Assembly (NCBI GenBank): GCA_029298735.1
Contig: JANSLP010000016.1
Location: forward strand, 62,001 to 126,000
Length of the DNA stretch: 64,000 nucleotides
Source of the DNA: Ophiostoma sp. CBS 140.51
Lineage: Eukaryota; Ascomycota; Sordariomycetes; Ophiostomatales; Ophiostomataceae
Direction of reading: 5' to 3'
This document shows positions 10,672 through 22,455 of the stretch, piece after piece. The position numbers and the translations under genes were made by a program. Position 1 is the stretch's first letter, and each line of letters begins with the position of its first letter. The notes under the pieces were generated by a model. It made no database searches. It had not been told where the DNA came from and saw only the letters and a program-made list of their open reading frames with translations.

Positions 10672-13600
10672 ACCAACCACTCCCCCGGGTCACGACGACG
10701 CACGAACTTTTGTTTGTTCTTTACTTCCTTGTCCTCCATCGGCATACTCGGCGTTTGGGTTTCTTCTTCGTTTCTTTCTCTCTCTCCACCACTCTCGATC
10801 TCCGACTACTTACGGTCCAGTCCCTACAATGACTCGATCCGGCTTTCGAACTCTTCTAAAATAACCACCACCCCTTTTTTATCCGAGGCGAATACATTTT
10901 TCGGCAGCCTCGTCCATTCCCTGATTTGCGATTTTGATTTACTACTTTATACACTCCTTTTTTGATATAGTCATGAACCTTAACCTAGGACCTGACTTGT
11001 GGGCTGCCGATGGGTCGATGTGTTGATATATTTTATTTCTGGCGGGCGTTCTACTTTCTCTTTTCCCTATTCTCCAATTTTGTCTACCTCTCTTTTCCTA
11101 TCTCTCTCTTATTTTTATTTTCTCTCTTGTTGGTTTCGAAATTCTGTTTTGAACAACTTCGAATCTTTTATTTACGTTTTTTTTGGACTACCTTCTATCT
11201 CTTTACCATCTATCTTATGAGGCTCTTTGGTAAGAGGCAGACGCAGCACAGAAAATGCAACAACCACCTACCTACCTACCAAATACTACCTATTGAATTC
11301 TTTTTAACCTAGTCCGTCGACGACGATGGAGTGATTTGTGATTGTAGCTATGGATGGATGACACTTACAAGACACAAGATACAGACGAAATGGCCTCGTC
11401 TTTCATGGCAGCCGTGCCTCGTACGGGACAAGAACACGATAAACCAACCACCACGACTCAACCTACACAGCCTTCCTACACACACACTCAGCCCTTTCCT
11501 CTTTCCTTCTCGACTTCGTCGTACACTCTGGTCAACGTGTGCCTCTTCTTCGTTCAACGCCAAGCAGCCTTCTTCGTCTCAGTTCGTGTCGAAGCCGAGT
11601 GACCATCGCTACAATATCGACCATGTCTTGACGTATCCATCCTTTGTTGCCGTGTCAATCAGTATCAATACGACGCCCATCGAGGCTGTTACGTGCTGCC
11701 GGCGGTGAAACTTCGGCACGACAATGCGGCACCACGAGACCGCGACAAATACAAGGTCCTTGCACGAGGCATACATCTACAATATCAGTCGGATGGATGC
11801 GATGGATGCAAGTGCGTCCGTCTTCACGGTGCCAATTACCGCAACAAACGACTCGAAGCCTTTCTGGTGATGAAGTCAGTATGACTATCGCGTCAGTTGA
11901 TAGAGGGAACAACACGCAGCGTTGATGGAAAACAATGCACAGTTGTAACGAGGAATACGACCATGACAAAGCCGGTACGAATCTACGTACAACGTTTGAC
12001 AAAGACAACATCAAAAACAGAGTCATCGGCACACACAAAACGGTGCACGATGCTTCCCTCTTCGGTCATCTTTGTCCGGGCCCGTCCTTGATAACGGCAA
12101 TACGGCTGTCACACCAGGTCCACGACCGAACCGCTCGATGCCTTTGGTAAGTCACGATGCCTGACAGCCTCTACACAGACCATGGTGCAAGCAACCATGT
12201 CTCTTGGTTCTTGCCCTTCTTGAAGTGAATTCGTCTCAAGATTTAAGATTACGTGACAGCTTCGATTATGACGACAGAATGTCGTCTCCATGCTGATATA
12301 CCAAAGGCACACAAAGCACCAACAGACTTCCCCCCAGGAAACGGTTGGCAGTTTCAAACACCAAACACAGGTGGTTGACAGTGCCAGAACCGCCAACATG
12401 CCAGGGTCTCGTGCTTTGCACGTTTGGAGGAACGCCCATAGCCAGGGTTTAGAACGTACGTTGACAGTCGTTACTCCCGGAGATTGCCTACCAGCAGACC
12501 ACCATCCCGGAGTGTCGAGTCTTGTTGGCGCCAACAGGCCGGCGATAACAAGCATCCCCAGCTACAAGTTACCTGTAGTTACCTGTTCCCGAATTGTATA
12601 TAAGGTCCCATTTGAGATGGGACGTTGACGACCGTACTGCAGACTATCAATCATTGATTGATGATAAAGAACGTAACCTGACATGATGTTGTCTCTTCTC
12701 TACGTGCGTGTGCACTGCTGCAATAACAGTTAAGGGTGCGTCACGGACATCCAAATTGTGCCAATTCAAACGTCTAGATACAAAGAATAGGTCAAACCCT
12801 GGCCGGCATATGATAGGCCAGAGATTACACCCGAGATGGAGCACATGCGATCAACCACCATCCCGTACGAGATCACGCCTTGAAATCGAGGGGCAGGATC
12901 ATCAGAAGGACGAGCAGGCTATTACTCTCGGTTTGAAGTCCTTCTGCGTTCAAGCTCGCCGAGGACCCCGTTCGCCAAGGCCTGGTTGACACCCAAAAGA
13001 GAAGTCGGTACCGCCATCATCAGTCTTGGCGGTAGAGTGCCCGGGTTTGCCAAGACTGCGGAAGAGGCTGCCTCTCGCTCTCGCTCTCTTTCCTCGACGA
13101 TGCCTGTTAACATCACCATGTAGAAGGTGGCTGTGCATCATTGTTGATAATGCCAAGACTTGTGATATCTCAGTCAAAGGACCGCGTGATGGGATAGGTG
13201 ACCATACACCACAAACAGCGATCGAGCTTCATGATATGCTCCATCTTATCGCCACAGAGCTGGCTTTGTCCAATGCGATACCCCATCTTTGACTTTACGA
13301 GCTACTAGTCGATATCCTCAGCTGTATTTCGTAGGGCCCTCGATGGTCCCCGAGCTCCCCGCACGTCCGGTACTGAGGCGTCCTTAAGGCGTTTGTAGGC
13401 GCGTCGATCTGGTCGTGGATCCTCCTAGTCTCGACATCGGCGACGACCCCAGCGTCCCTCCAGAGAAAATGCCAAGACTAACGCTGCCTCTTTCAAGGCG
13501 GCATCTGTCAGGACGTCCTTGTCAAGCAATACCGGCCAGATGGTCCAGGGCCATCAGAGTAGGGTCAGTCAATGCTAGCCTCCAACTGGATAGATTCAAT

Positions 13601-14525
13601 AGTCTCTCGTTCGACACGATCATGTTGGCCTCGTTTGTTTCCCCTCATTCTTCTCCAAAATATCGTGCCCAGGTGATCATGCCAGAATGAGGGGAAACAG
13701 AAGGTTGTTGGCCTAGCAAGGCATCGTGGTCACACTTTTTTCTTTCACTCCTTTCAACGACGGATCGTTTCCGGTGGACTAGGTCTAGAGAGCTATGAAT
13801 TTTGAAATCGGGGATGCTTTGTTGTATTGTGGTGTGCAATGTTTGATTCTTTTTTTGCTAAAAAAACAAAAGTGATATCTTTTGCGTCATATTTCTTCCA
13901 ATAAATAAATAAACCACCATAAAAATGATAAAACAAATGAAGCAAACAATAAATATCTCCCTGCAGTCATTCTCGTCGTCGCCGAACAAATGGGGGCCTC
14001 GTTGTGGGAACGAGCAAGTTGAGGACAAAGAAACTCGACTCAGGCGTGCCCGTAAGATTCACCCCCCAAGGATGTCTCCAAAAAGAGCCAAGACTATTTG
14101 GCCCAGTCTAGGCCAGCCTAGCTATCCCAGCCCAGCTTTCAGAAAAGCGAGCCAAAGCAAGCCAAAACAAGCCCGCCAAAAAGCAAACCGTTGTGGATCC
14201 CCAAAGCACACCTAACCAAACGCGTGGGAAAGCAGAAAGTGTGTGTGGACGGGACGATGTGAGGGGGATAGAGAAAGAAAAGAAGATGCCCCTCTGGCCT
14301 CCTCAGTAGCAATCGGCGAGCAAGTTGTTCCATGAAAAGACGCTGGAGGCAACGCGAGCAGCCGGTCTCTGATGACTGGTTACATGACAAGAACTGAGTA
14401 CGGTCTACGCGTAAAGTATCGCACTGACCTACTCTTATTGAAGGGATAATTACGTAAGCAATTCATTTTGTTTACCCATATTTAATTCATCTCTCAGCTT
14501 TCAAGTCATATCCACCGCTGCAAGG
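10672..14525. other. Intergenic region: WSC 3' UTR, then no supportable gene
   Basis: 10672-11330 is T- and CT-rich and likely includes the WSC 3' UTR; a short CTAC-type tandem repeat lies near 11265-11290. From 11331 to 14525 open frames are short and conflicting. A stretch at about 12950-13120 reads like a protein for roughly 60 codons but stops without splice sites, so it may be a decayed gene. An inverted repeat lies at 13636-13699. About 13845-13930 is AT-rich. Confidence 0.4.
13636..13699. repeat. Perfect 16-bp inverted repeat with 32-bp loop, flanked by a 9-bp direct repeat
   Basis: The arms 13636-13651 and 13684-13699 are exact reverse complements (TGTTTCCCCTCATTCT and its complement). 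The 9-mer TGTTGGCCT occurs on both sides, at 13623-13631 and 13706-13714, in direct orientation. This could be a small foldback element with target duplication, a transcription terminator hairpin, or chance. No coding content is associated. Confidence 0.5.
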
Positions 14526-15530
14526 ATGTCCACGCAACACGCCGGCCCGTTCTCGCCCCTACGAAGAACTAAAGGACAGTCGTACGGAGTACAAACCAAG
14601 TTTATCACACATTACGAACGTCTAAGTGTCCTAACAGCTGAGGCTACCTGTAAGTGCTCGATATATATGGCCTTGTCCCGCAAATAATGCTTTTGCTGGA
14701 AACTAACGAGACTCTGTTCCTAGCACCGCCCGACGTGACATTAACAGACCAAGAAATCCTCGACCGTTTGCGTGAACTTGCTATAGAGGTACACGGGGAT
14801 TCGAGCCGTGAAGTCTGGATCGTGACCTCTCTACACGTCTTTAACGACAAAAAAAATGCTACGGGAGCTGCTCGATTTCGTGGCCTCGGTGGCATATACA
14901 CCAGTCTCTGACCAGCGAGCTGTGTTCGAGAAGCAGGTCCCAGTCCTCGTACACGATGCGCGCTCCCGGTACAAAATGATCCTATATGACACCTTGAATG
15001 AAGTCATTTCCCCGGGGTACCCAGTGGTGGTAAGGAGCCGACCCTGGCCAACCGAGTTTTTCTGGCAAGAGTTTCGATTAAATATAATATACGAAGCGTG
15101 TAAGCTATGGGGCAATGATTTGGTCCAACACTACGACATTGCCAACAAATGGGAAGCCTTTCTGGTAGACATATTGAGAACCGTACGGACTTTGAGAGAG
15201 TGGCTGGTGATCACCGGTCGTCTCAACATTTCTATACTTCTTCGCCATATGGATGCATGGCAGCCAAGTGGCTCTCGAGAACCTTGCCCTATTCTCCCGG
15301 AAGAACTAATGGAAGCGAACAAACCTGAACCCGACGTCGCCAAAGAAAAGTTTTTCAAGGCATATCTGGAGTCCTTTGAAGACGTCGGTCTCGACCAGCA
15401 CGGCCTTGTTGTCCATCGGAAACTCCGTGTTCGGCCACTCCCGTCCAGGGAGCGGATGTGGGAACTGGTCCACATTGAGTCACCGATTGAGCAGGCGGGG
15501 GAGATGGTGCCCGCCTGTTCGGCGATATAA
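14526..15530 (+). pseudogene. Orphan hypothetical gene with one intron and an 8-A frameshift (disrupted or sequencing error)
   Basis: ATG at 14526 opens exon 1 (to 14649). The intron 14650-14723 has GTAAGT, a CTAAC branch and CTAG. Exon 2 continues in frame to an 8-A run at 14849-14856. There the original frame soon ends (about 14911), while the frame one base over carries on for 224 codons to a TAA at 15528-15530. With seven As the two parts fuse smoothly at LHVFNDKK-MLRELLDF, giving about 330 residues. The product is helical and Trp/Arg-rich with no recognised domain, signal peptide or membrane segment. Codon choice is looser and more AT-rich than in the housekeeping genes of this window. 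A homopolymer base-call error, a real indel or programmed slippage are all possible. No GT-AG intron spanning the break with a usual acceptor was found. Confidence 0.5.
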
Positions 15531-18500
15531 GATACACATACTAACAAAATTCGGGTTGTATCGGGGAGGGTCCATAAGGACTATGCGACATGAAGAATTG
15601 ATCTGGTCGAGCATATCCTATCTTTTGCTTGACCTTGCGACGTTGCGAGGTACTTTGTTTCAATCGCCATCCCCGAGGGGCTTTGTCACAAGCTAGTAGG
15701 TCCAAAAAGAGTATACCCGATCTTTAGGGAACTAGAATGGTGACAAGTATGACAAAAAAGAAGGGACCAAAGAGACCAAAGAAGACAAAAGGACAGACGG
15801 GATGATACGGGACTGGCGGCGGACTCGAAAAAAGGGACCACAAGACAAGATGAACTCGACAAGGCTAGCTGAAGCTCGTATTGCAGAAATCCGTGGATTT
15901 TCACTTTTGTCTTCCCCCCACCCTCTCTACGAGCTTGCACTTGCTTTCTTTTTCTATATCGCTATTTGTGTATAAGCGGGCGGGACGGTCGTGTAGGTCC
16001 ATTGGTTCGTGAACGCAAAAAGAGGAGTCGACCAGAGGGGGCTGTGGGCAGTGGGCAAGTGCGGAGACAAAAACGAGGAAACGAACGGACACATTTTTTT
16101 CTTGGGATTTTTTTTTCAACACTTGTTGATGCATGAAGTGGTCCCTCACGACAAACGGGGAAGCAACCCGAGAGGACAGCGTACGGGGAGGGTCAAAATC
16201 AAAAAAGAAGGGGGCCTGGCCCTAGATGGCGTCGTACGGACAGTGGAGGGCCAACGTGGGCAGTGGACACACAAGGTGGACGGGCTAAAACTGAGACTGA
16301 GTTTGTACCAACGGACGTCGATGGTCGATGGTAAAAGATGGGTCTGGTCAAGTCTCATCGTCGATGCATGAGAGGGAGATAGATATCTCGCGCGGCGACG
16401 AAGGCCGAGGGTAAGAGGGCAAAAGGCGGCATATGGTGAGGGGAGAGAAGACAGGCCCTCTCGGCGTGGGGTGTTTTGATGCCCGTGAATTATCGACATG
16501 CCCGAGAGAATTTGGACATCCATACGAAGTAAGGAAGAATACGTCGTACTGTGCAGACCGTTGGGAAATGCCTCGCCTGCCTAAACCTCAACGGGCGAGA
16601 CGCCGAAGACAATGCAGACATGCATACATTGGAGTTTTTTTCGTAGGTTTCTTTTTGGGTCTGTCTTTTGTTTCATTATTCTTTCGTTTTTCCTCTTGTT
16701 TGCATATTCTCTTACTCTCCTCTAGTTTTCTGTGAGCGCCCTCGGTGTGATCTCTGACCCATGTCCATGTCCATGGCCTGCAGATCGTGTCTACACTTAT
16801 GCAATGCAAGGTGCACATGCTGGCGAAAAAAAAAGAAGAAAAGCAGAAACAGAGAAAACAGTCGAAACAAGTCCACCAAAACAAGTGAGAAACGGCCCTG
16901 CAGGTGCATTACATCCAATGAAAGGCGAGGCGGTGAGATACCGGAAAGGACTAGCCACATTTCCTTCCGACTCCTCCTACTTGACTTTCTTTCCGTTCTT
17001 CAACATGTTGCCAATGTCACCGCTGTTCTTGTCACATCTCAGACTGGATATCACTTTTTTTCTTCACGCCTGCAGACAAAAACCACTTCTTTGCAATCCC
17101 ATTTTCTTGGGTCTTGGGTTCGTTAGGGTTGCTTTTTTCTTCTCTGTGCTTGCATCACAGCGCAGGGCGGACAGGGGTCATATTTTGCCGGGAAATCCCT
17201 GGGACGTCGGCAAGAAGAGAAGGAGAGGGGAAGAGAAGAGAAGAGAGTCTTTAGTCTGATTCTTCCAAACGAAACAATTATACGTGCAGGATGCAGCTGC
17301 AGCTGCAGCCCCTTTGGGGAGAGGAGAACGCCATGGAAGGTCTTAAGGCGCGGAATGGGAACAGAAGGAGAAGTGGATGTGCAGTAAAGGAACGACAGAC
17401 AGGAGAGCAAAGGCCGCACAGAAGCTAAACGTAGATGTAGATGCAAGGGGGAAACTTTCGAGTCCTCCCATAATCGAGGATACGAGCTGTCGGACTGTCG
17501 AGCTTCCATGCACGAGAAAGCTCACTTTCCTCTTCCACCCGAGTCAATATGACAAACGACTTAGTCACTACCGCTGGCCTTACAGGCCATGCACAGTCTC
17601 TTTGCTTTGGGCATAAACAAGCGAAGGAGCATATCAAGGCGAGCATGAGAAGGTACGAGCTCCAAAATAAGGCAAGAATAGGACGAGAAAAGGGAACATG
17701 GAGTCGAAGAAAGGGAAAACGAAGTGCAGCATTTTGGCGGATATTGCAACATTGCAGCTAGAAGACGACCAAGTGCCGGTGGAGCAACAAAGGCCTGGAC
17801 GTAACGACAAGCAAGGACAGAACAAAGAAAAAAGGGAATACACCACGTGTCGTGCGTCGATGATTCACAGCGAGAGAAAGGAGAACCCGAAAAAAGGAAA
17901 AGAAGCAAAAATGCAGAAAGAGGACAAAAGCCGGACAGGGCGTTTGCCTCTTTGGTTATCACGGCGGCTTTGCATGGATCCTTGTGGGATGGTGCTGTAT
18001 GCGGAGTAAGATACAAGAATGCCAGTCAGAAAGTAAAACGACATTTCTGCCTTTCCCATCCTCGCCATGCAACATTGCCTTCTTGTCGTCGTATTTGGTT
18101 TCCCGTACTTCCGTTTGTTCTTCTTTGCTTTCTTTTGTCATCGTTTTCTTTCACTGTTTGACCCCCAACGACAAGCTGAGTTTTAGGCGACAACGCGGGC
18201 CATCGCCGCTAACCGACCGAAGATGCAAGATACTCCCCGTGCCTTGTTGGATGTTGGGCAAAGGTCGCAGGGGCATCGTACCGGTTGCACAAAATTTCGC
18301 GAGGGCACAGGCCAGGTCCAAGTCAAGCTGCCCGTGTCAAGTCGAGCCCGAATTTCAACAAGGAGAATTGCCGTAGAGATCGACTACCTCGGGCCTGACG
18401 AAAAGGAGGAAAAGGTGGACATTGTCTCTGATTTTTTTGTTCTTTTCCGGCTTCTTTTCCGTTTCCTGATCTCAGTTCTCTTTTATCGTTTCTCATCGTC

Positions 18501-19900
18501 CTCAGCAGTAATGTCTCGCACCAGAGCTCCCTTTTTTCGCAGACAAGTCTAAGCTGAAGGTTGAGCAAAGTGGCCACCAATAACAAGTCCAGGCCAACAA
18601 GATCAGGCCCAGCGAGTGCCACCCACCACCGGATTTACTGGAACTCTGGGACTGGGACGACAAGGGCCAACCTCCGAGACCAAATCGCAAATAGCCCCCA
18701 TTATCACCTGTGATGAAAGAAACAACAGTCACAAAAGCCACAAGAGCCACAGACAGAGAGACAGAGAGACAGCACTTACCAAATCGGGGCCTTTTGGGGC
18801 ACGATTCGGGACGAAGATACCCTTCATGGACCCCCTTTGTGGCCCCCTCTTCGTTACTCCCCAAGGGAGAAAGGGCAAGAGGCCGGCGGCAGACAGAGGC
18901 AGAGAGTCCAGGCCCCCAAGTCTGCATGGCCACAAGGCCCAATAGCCAACACACCCCCAAAGGTTTAAGGCCGTAAAAGAGGACGCTACTATGTAAGATA
19001 CATCGCTCGAGGAAGGAACACGCGGCCCTTGCCAAGACAAAGAAAAAGGGCCCCCAAAATCACAAGTAACAAGTGCAAGTGGCTCCAGTGAGGCGAAATA
19101 GGGCAATTGGCCCGGAACCTCTGATGAACTGATGAAAGAAAAGAGTGAACAAGTGACGGGCAAAAAGGCAAAAATAGGTGGAGGAGGGGGCAACTCGTAA
19201 GTCGAAATTCGAACCAGTCGAGGCAGTGAAAGAGCCAAGAGGGAAAGGCTCGTTGCGAAAAAGGGACCAAAAGGAACCAGATGTGCTGAAATACGCTTCG
19301 GAGATGGAGGTTAGAGGACGCGAACGGGCAATAGACCAAACGAGCAAAAAGAAAACATCAGATTCGGTCATAGTTGATCAGACTAGTCGGGGTAGGTGAG
19401 AGATAGTAGATGCGAGTGAGGCGAGGACTGAAGAGGAAGTTGCGGTCGTCGTGATGGAAATACGATTGAGGCAAGAGCGGACGAGGACCTTCGGGACTTG
19501 GCTCGTATGGCAGAAAAAAGGAAGGAACACGCGAGGATGGGATATACAAAGTACATGTATCTTCCTTCACAGAATTATGTGTATTGGTAGGACCGAAGGT
19601 GAACGCTGCCGTCCTGCTGCCATCTCGCTGAGAGGCCAATCACAATTAGATATGGAGTCTCCATCTTTCCAATCGTCGGTCCCATCGGTATGTCAGGGTC
19701 TTGATGTTTTCTTCATTGCCTTTGTTGAAGAGGTCGTGATTGATGTCTATCCATTCTTTGCTGCATTCTTGGCTGACCGTTGTTTTTTGTTCCTCGTCTC
19801 GTTCCTCCAGTGAAGATACCTGTGAACTCGCAAACCCGCACATTCCTCTGCCGAGAATAGAATCGCCGCCGCCGTTGACGTCCGTCGGAAAATAGACAGG
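15531..19900. other. Intergenic region without a supportable gene
   Basis: Both strands carry alternating purine- and pyrimidine-rich patches (for example 16640-16735 T-rich and 18740-18775 AGAGACAG-like repeats). Open frames reach only about 177 codons, overlap antisense partners and lack domains. No RNA gene was recognised. Confidence 0.45.
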
Positions 19901-22455
19901 CGCGGCTGCCTTCGCCCCTCGCCCCATTTGTCTCCAGTTGTCTCCAGTCGATCCAGTCCAGCTTGCTCCAGTCGCTCATTCTGTTACGACGTCACAGTAC
20001 TCGTAGTCTCTTGGTCTGGTCGCTCTTGCTGTTCCTCGGCCGCCGCGGCCTCACCTCTAGTCGCTCCTTCCCGCAGATGCACCATCCTGAAGCCACCCCA
20101 CGCTGTTTTAGGAACCACAAGGCACTTGCAACTGCCTCGAGCACTAAAAAACCTCACGGCTCGCAGTCGCTCTTTCCCCGTCGAGGCCCGTCTCAACGAC
20201 GTAACTGCCTCCTTCCTTGAGCCGCATATCCTTCGTGCCCCTTTTCCAAATACTTCTCGCATCTCAACATCCGTCCCATTTCCTATCTCGCTTCCTCTTT
20301 TCACACATCATCATCTCGTCAACATCTCCGCCCTCTCTCCGCCTCCCCACCCCATCTCCTCATGCCTCCCATCCTCACACAGTGTCGCGCTTCTTGTTGC
20401 CGTTCTGGTCGTGCCAGCCTAGACCAAGATCCTCGACTCTCCGCCGCCCAGATTACGACTGCGGAGTAAAACAGCAAAACAGCAGAAATACGGCGTCAGA
20501 TGCAGGCAAGCCCTCCAACAAAGACACGCCAGACCACGCTGCTCTGGGGCCTTGTCGACGCCCGCCGCCCGCCCAGCCTGGCTCCTTCTGCTCTCTGCCT
20601 CCTCCGCGCCATCGCCCCCAATCCTTCACTGGCACCACAACCACTCCCACTCTGCCCTGTTGCCGTCCAAGCTCAAACAGCGAGAGATCTCAGCCAGTCA
20701 TTTTCACGCATCGCATTGCTCCTAACCGCTTTCTGACGTCGCTGTCTCTGGCCTTTCGACTCTTTTGTTCTGCCTTTTGCTGCCTCGCGCTCGATTGTCG
20801 TTTGTCCATTTCCTCAGTCTCGTTTCGCATCTCCGTCTCCTCGTCCAAATTTTCACTCTTTTTTCTTTCATCTTTCTCTCGTCTTCAACTCTTGTCGACC
20901 TCCTCTGTCGCATCTGTCGTAATCGAGCCCACCGGATCTCGTCCCCGTCAATCCTGGTCCATATTTTTATTTTTATTTCTCTCAAGTTTTTCGAGTTCGG
21001 GCTTCCTGGTTCCTGCGCTTTCTGGAGTTTTTTTTCTTTCAACCTTTTCCCTTTTTCATACCTGTCACATTGCACGCCACTTTTTCCCTTTTTACTCTTT
21101 TTTTCTCGATCCTTGCTCTTCCTTATTCCTCCTCCTCCTCCTCACCAACAACCCCCCCGACGACGTGCATCGCTCACCCACATCTGCGACAGACTACGAC
21201 TACAACCTGCAGCTACCCCCTTCGCAAAGTCGCAAAGTCGCAAAGTACTTCGTCACTCGAACAAGTACCCTTCTTTCTTTTTTTCGCGCGCGCACATTCC
21301 CTCCCTCTCCAAACCCACGCCCACGCCCCTCCACACTTCCCACACTTGCGCAGCTCGCAAACGCCGCCGTCGCTGTCGCTCACACACACACCCCTTTGTT
21401 TCCCTTTCAGGAATCCGCCCGATACACACGTCAATAACACCACACCTGCACATTAGCTTGCATATCCTTTTTTTGTCATTACCACCCGCCTCCCGCATTC
21501 AGCAAGGTCCCGGGCCTGGCCTTCCATCTCCTGGTCCTCCTGGTCTCTTGGGTCGTCTCTTGGGTCAAGACTGTCCACTGCCCTGGTACTCCTGGTGGTC
21601 CTGGTCCGTGACTTGGTCTGTGTTCGGTGGTCCCTCGCTTTTCTCCTCTTGTTGTGGTCTCTTGTTGCTCGTGCGTTGCGCCGTCGCGCGCTCGATTCCG
21701 TCCTGGACCTACTTTGACCTACCCGTCCCTTTTCTTTTCCTTTTTTTTTCTTTCATCCTTCCTGTCCCTTTCCCGACTTGGGCTCAACTTCGTTACCGAC
21801 GTCGCGCTCCGCCTCGTTTCCTACTTTTCTCTTTCCGTCCACTTCCTCTTTCTATACTCCTTCACTCCTTTACCTACTTCCCTCCTCGCCCACCTTCCTT
21901 CTTTCTTGTACCCTCTCTTTTTCCGTTCTCGGTCTACCGTCTTGCCTGGAAACTTCCAACATCTAACATCTCGGACTGTCGCGGGACGACTTTTCAGACC
22001 TCGCTACCCTCGTCGCATCCCGTCGACCCCCTTGCCGCGCTCCGCGATCCGATCTCCTTTCCGTTGGGGGCCCTTTGAACATCCGCCATCCTCTACCATC
22101 GTCGGCTACGGCCTCCTTCCATCCCCGTCGTGTCTGCGGCGTATGCGCATACGCACTTCACTCCTATATCCCCGCCCGCCGTTACCACCGCCGATTTACA
22201 CGGAGTACCAGATGCTTTCGAATGTCCAGAGGTTGCCGGCCGCCGTCGGTCGGCTGTGTATCAGGGCATAGATAGAAACTCGCCCAACGAATCTCGTCAG
22301 CTTCCGGCCCCTCTGTCTAGGGGGCGCATCCCACTCTTCGGCCCCCTCGGGCCTCGTCCCACTCACCTCTTCGCCCTCGCGCGCCCTTCTCGCCCACATC
22401 CTGATTTACTACTCTACCTAATCGCTTAATCACCTCACTTCTCTATTCACACATC
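19901..22455 (+). promoter_or_regulatory. Very long pyrimidine-rich leader/promoter of the Zn2Cys6 regulator gene
   Basis: The + strand is strongly CT-rich for about 2.4 kb up to the ATG at 22456. Overlapping open frames of about 406 codons (20217-21437) and 437 codons (20765-22078) run through it. They are Ser/Pro/Leu/Phe-only low-complexity readings in different frames, as expected where purine-containing stop codons are rare. A short CCTGGT-like imperfect repeat lies at about 21525-21620. I read this as promoter plus long 5' UTR; an upstream leader intron is possible but not resolved. Confidence 0.4.

Noticed and set aside
12950..13120. Protein-like stretch of about 60 codons (TAIISLGGRVPGFAKTAEE)
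   Set aside because: No start, splice sites or recognisable family; could be a decayed gene but support is too weak to call.
14760..14875. Intron across the 8-A run to explain the frame change in the orphan gene
   Set aside because: No donor of the usual GTRNGY type paired with a CAG/TAG acceptor and branch site restores the frame.
20217..22078. Two overlapping open frames of 406 and 437 codons on the + strand
   Set aside because: CT-rich DNA rarely contains purine-bearing stop codons; the readings are low-complexity Ser/Pro/Leu/Phe in different frames, with no domains.
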